From: CAVALG01 sp963656085
GTDB lineage: Bacteria; Bacillota; Clostridia; Oscillospirales; Acutalibacteraceae
Length of the DNA stretch: 7,814 bases
Reading direction: 5' to 3'
NCBI GenBank assembly: GCA_963656085.1
Contig: CAVKHV010000067.1
Location: forward strand, 1 to 7,814
How positions within the stretch are numbered: the stretch's first letter is position 1; every line of letters starts with the position of its first letter. The notes beneath the pieces are model-generated. The model was given only the letters and a program-made list of their open reading frames with translations. It did no database searches and was not told the origin of the DNA. The position numbers and the translations under genes are program-made. Positions 1 to 5,656 of the stretch are shown piece by piece.

Positions 1-63
1 ATACGGAAAAATATATTTAAGCGTTAGTCGAGCATATTCTTCATAATACATCTTACTGTACAT
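1..63 (-). CDS. N-terminal fragment of an unrecognised protein, cut by the window edge
   Basis: A reading frame opens on the minus strand and runs without a stop off base 1. From the ATG at 63-61 it reads MYSKMYYEEYARLTLKY and continues into IFPY. A run of six G (minus strand, 79-74) lies 10 nt ahead and could serve as a ribosome binding site. An in-frame ATG at 81-79 overlaps that G-run and is an alternative start, adding MGGIKQ. The frame follows hsdS in the same direction, 93 bp after the hsdS stop (75 bp with the longer start). It may be the next gene of the restriction-modification block, but it does not resemble the start of an HsdR that I can recognise. Only about 21-27 residues are visible, so no function is assigned, and a chance open frame cannot be excluded. 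Confidence 0.45.
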   Translation of the reverse strand, partial: MYSKMYYEEYARLTLKYIFPY

Positions 64-105
64 TTGTTTTATTCCCCCCATTACTCTTGTATTTAACTGC
101 AAAAC

Positions 106-135
106 ATAATACTGTTATCTATTTGACAAATTCAA
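106..135 (-). promoter_or_regulatory. Possible weak promoter ahead of the left-edge gene
   Basis: On the minus strand TTGAAT (135-130) and TATTAT (111-106) are separated by 18 nt. They match the sigma-A hexamers at 4/6 and 5/6 positions. The region also holds an 8-bp inverted repeat, TACTGTTA at 110-117 and TAACAGTA at 137-144, around a small palindrome ATTTGACAAAT at 121-131. This could give the left-edge gene its own start of transcription. The composition is very AT-rich, so a chance match is quite possible. Confidence 0.25.
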
Positions 136-156
136 TTAACAGTAAACTTAGTTAAT

Positions 157-1233
157 TCATCCGAAATATTTTTGCATTAAGCTATCAAATAATAATTGTG
201 ACTTATCTAGTGCCTGTTGTGTGGCAAATTTCAATTTGTCGACCTGTTCAACAAAGGCTGCAAATTGTTTTTGATCAACAAGTGTCGGCAAAGGTAGTCT
301 CAGTTTTCTGATTTCGGATAAGTTTAAAGTTTTTTGTGCAATACCCTTCACTCGTTCTTCAATCTGTTTTTGAACATCAAGCGACAAAATTGCTCCATGA
401 AGATAACAGCTATCTATCAGTTGCGTTTTTGGCTTCAGGTAAGCAATATGTCGTTGGAAGCAGAATGGTTTGTTGCTCTTTACAACCGCTGGATGTCCAT
501 ACGAGCCCACCGTTGATAATAAAACATCTCCAATTTCTATGGGAGTGCGTTTGATTAGTTGCGCATATGTTTCTTCGGATATATATTTCTCAGCATCGTA
601 GGTTATCTCATTTCCCACTATGTTTGAAACGAATAGGAATGGTATTCCCCACGATGTGAATTTTGGTGGTTGATGAGTGCCATCAGTAATTATCAAACAC
701 ACATCCGACATGGATACCTTTTTATCATCTGATATGCTTCCGAACATTTCGATAAATCGGGATTTGACGAGTTCATCGAGTTTTTGGAGTTGCTGCCGAT
801 AATAAAGCTTAATTCCACAAACCACATCCAATATTTTTATTATTTTATCTTGTGTTTCAATATCAGGCACATTATAAATTTCAATATTGCTTATGTAATT
901 CTTATTAGTGTGTTTAAGTCCGGCACCCTTAAACCCGTTTTCAAGTGTAACCATATTGCATAAAAAGAAATAATATAAATACTTGCAACGAATAGACTCA
1001 TTTGGGATAAGGACAACACAATCCGTCGAAGTGGAAAATTTTCCATTATAGTAGTGCAGCGTTGCATTACCACCTGTTCCCATAATTATCGCTTCACAAT
1101 CAAGCTGATAATCACTGTATCGTTTATTTTCATCGGAACTTGACGTAAAAAACATATATTCCCCATTGCTTACGGCTTCTCCTGCCTTAATTGAGGATTT
1201 AGGAGCGTATGTACACAAATCGCCTATTTTCAT
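157..1233 (-). CDS. hsdS: Type I restriction-modification specificity subunit HsdS
   Basis: HsdS chooses the DNA target of a type I restriction-modification enzyme; with HsdM it forms the methyltransferase (usually M2S1). The 358-residue protein has the usual two-repeat plan: first target recognition domain at about 1-125 (with IIMGTGGNATL near 49-59), a helical conserved spacer at about 126-168 (QQLQKLDELVKSRFIEMFG), a second recognition domain at about 171-317 (DGTHQPPKF, GDVLLSTVGSYG), and a second helical spacer at about 318-358 ending DSLMQKYFG. The two spacers resemble each other, as expected for the parts that hold the two DNA-binding halves apart and contact HsdM. It is somewhat shorter than many HsdS proteins but looks intact. 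The start at 1233 follows AGGGATG, a weak to moderate ribosome binding site. It lies 48 bp after hsdM in the same direction. By eye it is more AT-rich than hsdM, as is common for exchanged specificity genes. The recognised sequence cannot be predicted from this alone. Confidence 0.93.
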   Translation of the reverse strand: MKIGDLCTYAPKSSIKAGEAVSNGEYMFFTSSSDENKRYSDYQLDCEAIIMGTGGNATLHYYNGKFSTSTDCVVLIPNESIRCKYLYYFFLCNMVTLENGFKGAGLKHTNKNYISNIEIYNVPDIETQDKIIKILDVVCGIKLYYRQQLQKLDELVKSRFIEMFGSISDDKKVSMSDVCLIITDGTHQPPKFTSWGIPFLFVSNIVGNEITYDAEKYISEETYAQLIKRTPIEIGDVLLSTVGSYGHPAVVKSNKPFCFQRHIAYLKPKTQLIDSCYLHGAILSLDVQKQIEERVKGIAQKTLNLSEIRKLRLPLPTLVDQKQFAAFVEQVDKLKFATQQALDKSQLLFDSLMQKYFG

Positions 1234-1263
1234 ATTTTCATCCCTACAAATTATAAATTTATC

Positions 1264-1296
1264 ATTCTAAATTCTACATTCTTAATTCAGCATTTT
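1264..1296. repeat. Tandem 14-bp AT-rich repeat at the hsdM-hsdS junction
   Basis: Two adjacent 14-bp units on the plus strand, ATTCTAAATTCTAC (1264-1277) and ATTCTTAATTCAGC (1278-1291), are followed by ATTTT. The second unit contains the hsdM stop codon (TAA, 1284-1282 on the minus strand). A nearly identical array lies at 3173-3206: over 1271-1296 and 3181-3206 the two differ at one base in 26. A single inverted unit lies at 2795-2810. Confidence 0.75.
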
Positions 1297-2781
1297 CTCC
1301 AATTCATCCATAGCCTCACTAATCTGCTTGTCAAGCCTGCGCAGATCTGCCATAATTTCGCTTGTGGGCGGATATTCCACCGGTTTATATTCGGTCTTTT
1401 TGTATTTGTTTATTGAAAGGTCATAATCGTTTTCGGCAATTTCCGCTTTGGGTATAAAGAACGATTTTTCGGTTCTTCCGCGGCTCTTTTCGCCGTCCGG
1501 GTTTTTAAAGCGCGCGATAATATCGGAAATATCATTATCAGCAATGGGTGAACGCTTATCATCAAGGCTAAAACCATCCGCCTGCATATTGTAAAACCAA
1601 ACCTTATCCGTGCCGCCGTGTCCGGTTTTTGTAAATATTAAAACAGCGGTAGAAACGCCGGCATAAGGCTTAAACACGCCCGACGGCATAGAAATAACGG
1701 CTTCGAGGCGGTTGTTTTCAATAATTTCTTTGCGGATTGCCTTATGCGCCGCAGAAGAGCCGAACAGCACCCCGTCGGGGACAATACAGGCGCACCTGCC
1801 GCCGATACGAAGCATTCGCAAAAACAGCGCCAAGAACAAAAGCTCGGTCTTTTTGGTTTTGCAAACCTTTAATAAATCTGCCGAAACGGTGTCATAATCA
1901 AGGCTGCCCTTAAACGGCGGATTGGCAAGAATCAGGCTGTACTTATCCTTATCCGTGTTTTGGTCGGAAAGGCTGTCGCGGTATTCAATAAACGGGTTGT
2001 CAATCCCGTGGGTCATCATATTCATCGCACCGATACGAAGCATCGTTCTGTCCATATCATAGCCCGAAAACATCCCATTCATATAGTGATCTTTTTTCTG
2101 CTTATTAAAAAAGATTTCCTCTTTGCGATGTTCCTTTAAATATTCGCCTGCCGCAACCAAAAATCCGGAAGTGCCGCAAGCCGGGTCACAGATGATTTCG
2201 TCGGCTTTGGGGTCTGTCAGTTCCACCATCATTTTAATAATGTGGCGCGGTGTGCGGAACTGTCCGTTCAGCCCCGATTGCGCAATTTTATTTAAAAGGT
2301 ACTCGTATGTATCTCCGCGGACATCGGAACCCTGCGTTTCGTTCATTAACTCATAAATACCGTCGAGTGCATCAACCACTTTTGAAAGCAGCAGCGGAGT
2401 CGGAATTTTAAAGATTGCGTCGCCCATATATTTTGAATAGGCGCTGTCCTTATTACCGTGCAGATTTTTTATAAACGGAAACACGCTTTCCTGCACAACT
2501 GCATACATTTTTCCGGCAGGAAAATCTCGGAACACAGACCATTTTAATTGGCTGCCTTCTACCGTGCGGTCGCCGATAGAAACCTCTTTTGCAAAAATGC
2601 TGCTGTAAGGCAGCCCCAGCATGGCTGCCTCCTTGGCGCGCAAATTGTCGCTGTCGTCAAGGTCGTGAATAAACATCAGATAGGTGATTTGCTCAATTAC
2701 ATCCAGCGGATTTACAAGTCCGCCCGCAGCAAATATATCCCACAAGCTGTCAATTTTATTTTTCAGTTCTCCGGTTATCAT
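1282..2781 (-). CDS. hsdM: Type I restriction-modification DNA methyltransferase subunit HsdM
   Basis: HsdM is the S-adenosylmethionine-dependent adenine N6-methyltransferase of a type I system; it modifies the target selected by HsdS. The 499-residue protein is of normal length. An N-terminal HsdM helical domain covers about 1-145. The catalytic domain follows: GQFRTPRHI at 173-181, motif I (SAM binding) DPACGTSGF at 199-207, GYDMD at 240-244, and motif IV NPPF at 287-290, the active-site signature of N6-adenine methylases. GGRCACIVPDGVLFGS lies near 327-342. A short C-terminal helix (about 472-499) probably contacts HsdS. The start at 2781 is well supported by GGAGG with 6 nt spacing. It lies only 20 bp after the four-helix-bundle gene and 48 bp before hsdS, which fits one transcript starting at fic. 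The stop codon lies inside a repeat unit shared with other junctions. No hsdR is visible, so whether this is a complete restricting system or an orphan methylase is open. Confidence 0.96.
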   Translation of the reverse strand: MITGELKNKIDSLWDIFAAGGLVNPLDVIEQITYLMFIHDLDDSDNLRAKEAAMLGLPYSSIFAKEVSIGDRTVEGSQLKWSVFRDFPAGKMYAVVQESVFPFIKNLHGNKDSAYSKYMGDAIFKIPTPLLLSKVVDALDGIYELMNETQGSDVRGDTYEYLLNKIAQSGLNGQFRTPRHIIKMMVELTDPKADEIICDPACGTSGFLVAAGEYLKEHRKEEIFFNKQKKDHYMNGMFSGYDMDRTMLRIGAMNMMTHGIDNPFIEYRDSLSDQNTDKDKYSLILANPPFKGSLDYDTVSADLLKVCKTKKTELLFLALFLRMLRIGGRCACIVPDGVLFGSSAAHKAIRKEIIENNRLEAVISMPSGVFKPYAGVSTAVLIFTKTGHGGTDKVWFYNMQADGFSLDDKRSPIADNDISDIIARFKNPDGEKSRGRTEKSFFIPKAEIAENDYDLSINKYKKTEYKPVEYPPTSEIMADLRRLDKQISEAMDELEKMLN

Positions 2782-2794
2782 ATCGTTCCTCCAA

Positions 2795-2810
2795 TTTAGA
2801 ATTAAGAATT
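2795..2810. repeat. Inverted copy of the AT-rich repeat, four-helix-bundle/hsdM junction
   Basis: TTTAGAATTAAGAATT on the plus strand contains TAGAATTAAGAATT (2797-2810). That is the exact reverse complement of 3173-3186, on the far side of the four-helix-bundle gene. It also includes that gene's stop codon (TAA, 2804-2802 on the minus strand). Together the two copies form 14-bp inverted repeats around the gene. Confidence 0.65.
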
Positions 2811-3155
2811 ATTTTGTTTGGCAGTTTTAATAATGCTGACAAGAAGTTTGATCAGTTCCTCGGCGTCATTATAAATACTTTGAAATTGTACCTGTGTCAC
2901 AAAATCGGTTGCATAAAGCAATTCAAGCCAGTAAGCGGTTTCGTCCGCTTCTTTCAGGGCTATATTCATTTTAGCAACAAAATCCGCCTTACTTTGACCT
3001 CTTGCCGCTTCCCGGCAGTTCGCACCTATGCTTGTCCCACTTCGCAACAATTGCTTTGACAGAATATACTCTCTTTTTTCTTCATTTAGATGTTTGTAAA
3101 GGTTAATGATTCGTATTGCAAATGCTTTGCTTTTATCGAGTATAAGATTATCCAT
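2802..3155 (-). CDS. Four-helix-bundle protein, S23/IVP (intervening sequence protein) family
   Basis: This 117-residue protein belongs to the small four-helix-bundle family known from 23S rRNA intervening sequences (S23/IVP) and related to the Avd accessory proteins of diversity-generating retroelements. Family features are visible in order: an amphipathic first helix at about 8-24 (KSKAFAIRIINLYKHL), the signature SKQLLRSGTSIGANCREA at 33-50 followed by ARGQSKADF, the helix ALKEADETAYWLELL at 66-80, and a last helix at about 91-113. The molecular role of the stand-alone family is not established; basic, pentameric nucleic-acid-binding forms are known among relatives. The start at 3155 follows GGAGAAG with good spacing. 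It is the second gene of the block, 73 bp after fic and 20 bp before hsdM. It is bracketed by inverted copies of an AT-rich repeat, one of which contains its stop codon. Confidence 0.88.
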   Translation of the reverse strand: MDNLILDKSKAFAIRIINLYKHLNEEKREYILSKQLLRSGTSIGANCREAARGQSKADFVAKMNIALKEADETAYWLELLYATDFVTQVQFQSIYNDAEELIKLLVSIIKTAKQNNS

Positions 3156-3172
3156 ATTTTCTTCTCCAAGTA

Positions 3173-3206
3173 AATTCTTAATTCTACATTCTTAATTCTG
3201 CATTTA
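3173..3206. repeat. Tandem 14-bp AT-rich repeat at the fic/four-helix-bundle junction
   Basis: The units ATTCTTAATTCTAC (3174-3187) and ATTCTTAATTCTGC (3188-3201) stand head to tail and are followed by ATTTA. Positions 3181-3206 match 1271-1296 at 25 of 26 bases in the same orientation, and 3173-3186 is the reverse complement of 2797-2810. It lies in the 73-bp gap between fic and the four-helix-bundle gene. Confidence 0.75.
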
Positions 3207-3228
3207 CCAAATTGCATATTTCAAGCTG

Positions 3229-4278
3229 TTAGTTTTTCCAAATATATTTGGTATAGCGTCCGCCGCCGATTTTGATTATTTCCCCTTTTTTCAGCATATC
3301 GTTCAGCGCTCTTTGCACGGTTACTTGGCTTATATCAGGACATTTTTGCATAATTTCCGCTTTGGTGATTTTGCCGAGTGTATCTTTGATTATTCCCCTT
3401 ATCCGGTCCGGTTTGGATAAACCTTTGTTTGCCAAAAGCTCAGCCCTTGACGAAAATTCGCGGTATGCCGCAGCAATGATACCAAGCATATAACGCACAA
3501 ATGGTGCATAATCGTTCTTATTTTCGTGCCAACCGTCAGAACTTTCCTGCAAGACCTCATAATAGGTTTCTTTACTGTCAGAAATCAATTTTTCGATACT
3601 GATATATTTCCCAACAGTATATCCGGCACGGTAAAGCAGTAATAAAGTCAATAATCTACTCATTCTGCCGTTTCCGTCATTAAACGGGTGTATACAAAGA
3701 AAATCAAGAATAAAAACGGATGTCAGCACCAGCGGGTCCATTTCCGGATCTGTCAGAGCGAACTCATACTCATCGCAAAGATTTTTCATTATCTCCGGTG
3801 TTTCCCAAGCAGGAACCGGATGAAATCGAACAACCCTTGTTCCGTCTTTATAATCCTCAGCAATAACGTTATCGCTTGTTTTGTAGTTGCCGCCGACAGA
3901 TTGTCCGCTGTATTTGTATAAATCGCGATGAATCTGTAAAATCATACTCGGCTTTGGCGGAATATACTCATAGCTTTCGTGAATTGTTGCAAGCACATCA
4001 CGATAACCGGCAATCTCCTTTTCGCTTCGGTTTTTCGGCATGGTCTTATCACGGACTATTTTTTTTAAACGGTCATCCGTAGTGATAATACCCTCTATTT
4101 TATTAGAAGCCTCGGTGCTTTGAACTTTTGCCGCTTCCGTTAGCTCTGTAAGCATATCGTTTTTTGCATTTATCAAAAGTTCTTGCTTACCTTTAAATTC
4201 ATGGATTTGAGAGAGCAAAACAACAATATCGGGTGTTAACAGCTTATTGTATTTATCTTTAAAAGAATAGTTTCTCAT
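3229..4278 (-). CDS. Fic-domain protein with class II inhibitory motif and C-terminal winged helix
   Basis: Fic proteins usually transfer AMP (sometimes another nucleotide group) from a nucleotide to a hydroxyl side chain of a target protein. The complete active-site motif HPFNDGNGR is present at about 197-205, with the catalytic histidine and all loop residues intact. Ahead of it, at about 58-63, SNKIEG matches the autoinhibitory pattern (S/T)xxxE(G/N); its position before the Fic core marks a class II, self-inhibited enzyme. The last 60 or so residues (ITKAEIMQ, then VTVQRALNDMLKKGEI) look like a winged helix-turn-helix, so the protein may bind DNA. Two ATGs are possible. I choose 4278 (349 aa, MRNYSFKD) because GAGGA lies 6 nt ahead of it; the ATG at 4284 directly abuts that site and would add MI. 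It heads the block ending in hsdS and has its own promoter with operator-like repeats. Its target protein cannot be told from the sequence. Confidence 0.93.
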   Translation of the reverse strand: MRNYSFKDKYNKLLTPDIVVLLSQIHEFKGKQELLINAKNDMLTELTEAAKVQSTEASNKIEGIITTDDRLKKIVRDKTMPKNRSEKEIAGYRDVLATIHESYEYIPPKPSMILQIHRDLYKYSGQSVGGNYKTSDNVIAEDYKDGTRVVRFHPVPAWETPEIMKNLCDEYEFALTDPEMDPLVLTSVFILDFLCIHPFNDGNGRMSRLLTLLLLYRAGYTVGKYISIEKLISDSKETYYEVLQESSDGWHENKNDYAPFVRYMLGIIAAAYREFSSRAELLANKGLSKPDRIRGIIKDTLGKITKAEIMQKCPDISQVTVQRALNDMLKKGEIIKIGGGRYTKYIWKN

Positions 4279-4300
4279 AATCATTCCTCAAGTCAATTTC

Positions 4301-4321
4301 ATCATTTTGCTTTATTATGAT
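4301..4321. promoter_or_regulatory. Operator-like site 1, ATCAT-N11-ATGAT, between fic promoter and start codon
   Basis: The inverted repeat ATCAT (4301-4305) and ATGAT (4317-4321), extended to CATCAT/ATGATG, is separated by 11 nt. It lies in the fic leader just downstream of the -10 box. It matches the upstream site at 4370-4390 at 15 of 21 positions, including part of the spacer. A dimeric repressor binding here would block the start of transcription. The binding protein is unknown; the winged helix of the Fic protein itself is a candidate by inference. Confidence 0.5.
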
Positions 4322-4329
4322 GCAATTAT

Positions 4330-4358
4330 ATTTTATCATTCAATTTGACAACTGTCAA
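4330..4358 (-). promoter_or_regulatory. Sigma-A promoter of the fic-hsdMS block
   Basis: On the minus strand the -35 box TTGACA (4358-4353) is perfect and lies 17 nt from the -10 box TAAAAT (4335-4330, 5/6). Transcription would start near 4323, leaving a leader of about 45 nt before the fic start at 4278. The -35 box is the right half of the palindrome TTGACAACTGTCAA (4345-4358), a possible additional operator. Operator-like sites lie upstream (4364-4396) and downstream (4301-4321). Confidence 0.7.
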
Positions 4359-4363
4359 GAAAC

Positions 4364-4396
4364 AATTTAATCATTTAGCAATTCGATGATTAAATT
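4364..4396. promoter_or_regulatory. Operator-like site 2, perfect 11-bp inverted repeat upstream of the fic -35 box
   Basis: AATTTAATCAT (4364-4374) and ATGATTAAATT (4386-4396) are perfect reverse complements with an 11-nt spacer, placing half-site centres 22 bp (about two helical turns) apart. The core ATCAT-N11-ATGAT (4370-4390) is shared with the site at 4301-4321, 69 bp away. The pair brackets the fic promoter, which suggests repression by a dimer, perhaps with looping. No downstream T-run makes it a likely terminator. Confidence 0.55.
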
Positions 4397-4461
4397 ACGG
4401 ATTACAAATGACGAATTTGAAACATAAGTTTGAAGCCTAAATAGATAAAGCAATCTATAAC

Positions 4462-4492
4462 AAAAAATCAGCACGGCGTGAAACCGTGCTGA
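4462..4492 (-). terminator. Intrinsic terminator, minus strand, downstream of spo0A region
   Basis: TCAGCACGG (4468-4476) and CCGTGCTGA (4484-4492) form a perfect 9-bp stem with a 7-nt loop. On the minus strand the stem is followed by six T (4467-4462). It would end any transcript coming leftward through 4500-4712, which means either a long spo0A mRNA or a separate RNA. It also insulates the fic promoter from spo0A transcription. Confidence 0.85.
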
Positions 4493-4659
4493 AATTCTTT
4501 ATGGTTGCGGTTTTGCCGCACGCACGCAGGAAACGGCACAAACGGCAGACCTTGACAACATAGTAGACAGCGGCAGCGGCACGGAACAGAAGCGTTCCAA
4601 AGCCGAGAGGAAGATACAATTGCCGAACCACAGTATATAATCGCTCTGTAGTTCGGCAT
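4468..4659 (-). ncRNA. Candidate structured RNA or long structured 3' UTR of spo0A
   Basis: The stretch between the spo0A stop and the terminator is GC-rich compared with the AT-rich DNA on both sides and folds on the minus strand. TGCCGAACTACAG and CTGTGGTTCGGCA (from 4658-4646 and 4633-4621) form a 13-bp stem. Its one non-Watson-Crick pair is U-G in minus-strand RNA but C-A in plus-strand RNA. Further hairpins are GGAAC/GTTCC (about 4582-4597) and TGCGG/CCGCA (about 4506-4520), then the terminator. No convincing promoter was found at its start. A minus-strand ATG frame of 63 codons covers it but lacks a good ribosome binding site and looks like no protein I know. On the plus strand a frame without a start ends at about 4640 and could be a gene remnant. 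I do not recognise a named RNA family. Confidence 0.35.
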
Positions 4660-4712
4660 TATTTTAATTATGTTTTTGTTCAGACGTTCTTACCGTCGCT
4701 TAAAATGCAGCG

Positions 4713-5486
4713 TCAGGATATTTTAAGGCGCAGGCGGAGTTTGTCGGCAATCATTGCAATAAATTCGCTGTTTGTGGGTTTGCCCTTGTCGTTTTGGATA
4801 GTGTAGCCGAAATAGGAATTCAGTATATCTACATCTCCCCTGTCCCAGGCAACCTCAATTGCATGGCGAATAGCGCGCTCAACCCTTGAGGCAGTGGTGT
4901 CATGCTTTTTCGCAACCGTTGGATACAAAACCTTTGTTACCGAATTGATCGCTTCACTGTTGCGAACCGACATAAGTATTGCCTCGCGAAGATAATGGTA
5001 CCCTTTGATATGTGCCGGCACGCCTATTTGATGTATAATTTCGGTTATCATAAGTTCCAGGTCGGAGTCGCTTACCCTGTCCGAATGCTGAGAAGAAAGT
5101 TTGGATCTATCCCAAGCCGCCACCTGCTCAATCCTCTCCGCCAGCAGTTTTAAATCAAAAGGTTTTATAAAATAGTATGCCGCCCCTGCCGAGAGAGTTT
5201 CGTTCTCAAGCCGCGGATTATCAAAACTCGACATTGCCAGAACCGTCGGCCTTTTATCGGCTTCAATATTTTTAATTTCACCGAGGACTCCCATCAGATC
5301 CTTACCGGGCATAAATACGTCCGCCATTACAACATCGGGTTGATAACTTTTGATTTTTGAAAGCAGTTCAATTCCGTCTTTGGCGCACAACATTGTTTCC
5401 ATACCGCTTTCCCCAAGCGATTTGGCGCATACCTGACCGAATTGTGCTGCATCATCAGCGATTAATACTTTGATTTTCTTATGCAT
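4713..5486 (-). CDS. spo0A: Sporulation master response regulator Spo0A
   Basis: Spo0A is the transcription factor that, when phosphorylated, commits Firmicutes to sporulation; it acts in the cytoplasm on 0A boxes of many promoters. The 257-residue protein has a receiver domain at about 1-122 with the acidic pocket D11-D12, phospho-acceptor D56 (in VVMADVFMP), S86-S87 and K108 (FIKPF). A linker follows at about 125-142. The diagnostic Spo0A DNA-binding domain runs from about 143: IIHQIGVPAHIKGYHYLREA (150-169), TTASRVERAIRHAIEVAW (197-214) with the recognition helix, and GKPTNSEFIAMIADKLRLRL (235-254). Length and conserved regions are normal. In the receiver the usual DG after the MP motif is replaced by KDLMG, a mild divergence. 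The start at 5486 has an excellent TAGGAGGA site 7 nt ahead. It stands alone, without the spoIVB that often precedes it. The downstream terminator lies about 220 bp past the stop. Confidence 0.98.
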   Translation of the reverse strand: MHKKIKVLIADDAAQFGQVCAKSLGESGMETMLCAKDGIELLSKIKSYQPDVVMADVFMPGKDLMGVLGEIKNIEADKRPTVLAMSSFDNPRLENETLSAGAAYYFIKPFDLKLLAERIEQVAAWDRSKLSSQHSDRVSDSDLELMITEIIHQIGVPAHIKGYHYLREAILMSVRNSEAINSVTKVLYPTVAKKHDTTASRVERAIRHAIEVAWDRGDVDILNSYFGYTIQNDKGKPTNSEFIAMIADKLRLRLKIS

Positions 5487-5503
5487 ATTTATTCCTCCTA
5501 AAT

Positions 5504-5559
5504 TTGGTAATTACAGTATACCATATAATTCCAAATAACGCAAGAAAAAATTGGTAATT
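5504..5559. promoter_or_regulatory. Direct repeats TTGGTAATT flanking the spo0A promoter
   Basis: TTGGTAATT occurs at 5504-5512 and again at 5551-5559, 47 bp apart, once near the expected transcription start and once just upstream of the -35 region. The copies are identical over 9 bp with similar AT-rich flanks. They could be binding sites of a regulator of spo0A, but 9 bp in AT-rich DNA is modest evidence. No clear 0A box is visible here. Confidence 0.3.
5515..5543 (-). promoter_or_regulatory. Probable spo0A promoter
   Basis: On the minus strand TATACT (5520-5515, 5/6) has a 17-nt spacer to TTGCGT (5543-5538, 3/6). The start point would be near 5508, about 22 nt ahead of the spo0A start codon. 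The same stretch contains GGAATT followed about 13 nt later by TAAT, which faintly resembles a sigma-H promoter of the kind known for spo0A in Bacillus. Which sigma factor is used cannot be decided by eye. Confidence 0.45.
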
Positions 5560-5604
5560 TCTTTAATTATTTTCCATTTAATGTATTTTATATATAAATC
5601 TACG

Positions 5605-5655
5605 AAAAAGCACCCCTGCAAAACCGACTCTTTAAGAGTAATTTTGCGGGAGTGC
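5605..5655 (-). terminator. Intrinsic terminator, minus strand, of the GH25 lysozyme transcript
   Basis: GCACCCCTGCAAAA (5610-5623) pairs with TTTTGCGGGAGTGC (5642-5655) at 12 of 14 Watson-Crick positions, and ACTCTT/AAGAGT (5627-5639) extends the hairpin at the tip. On the minus strand the stem is followed by five T (5609-5605). It is placed to end transcripts coming from the lysozyme gene and to shield spo0A from read-through. It lies 280 bp from the lysozyme stop, with a hairpin-rich TA-flanked element filling most of that gap. Confidence 0.75.
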
Positions 5656-5656
5656 A

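Larger units (their letters stand above)
2795..3206. mobile_element. Possible inverted-repeat-bounded cassette carrying a four-helix-bundle gene
   Basis: About 410 bp holding one small gene is bounded by 14-bp perfect inverted repeats (2797-2810 and 3173-3186) and sits between fic and hsdM. Members of this four-helix-bundle family were first described in intervening sequences of bacterial 23S rRNA genes, which are also flanked by complementary ends. The arrangement here resembles such an insertion, but no target duplication was found and AT-rich repeats can arise in other ways. This is inference from the layout. Confidence 0.3.

Noticed and set aside
157..1233. Phase-variable hsdS with inverted partial copies
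   Set aside because: Only one hsdS is present and no long inverted repeat of its recognition domains or recombinase gene is visible in the window.
1264..3206. CRISPR-like array from the recurring AT-rich repeats
   Set aside because: The copies are few, irregularly spaced, partly inverted and placed at gene junctions, with no spacers of constant length and no cas genes.
4345..4373. Plus-strand promoter starting from TTGACA at 4345
   Set aside because: The hexamer at the proper distance (TAATCA) is poor and no plus-strand gene follows; the box is better explained as half of a palindrome at the minus-strand fic promoter.
4468..4659. Minus-strand 63-codon frame downstream of spo0A, rich in Cys and Arg
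   Set aside because: It has no good ribosome binding site, its start codon lies in a long stem and its stop in the terminator, and the composition looks like noncoding RNA read as protein.
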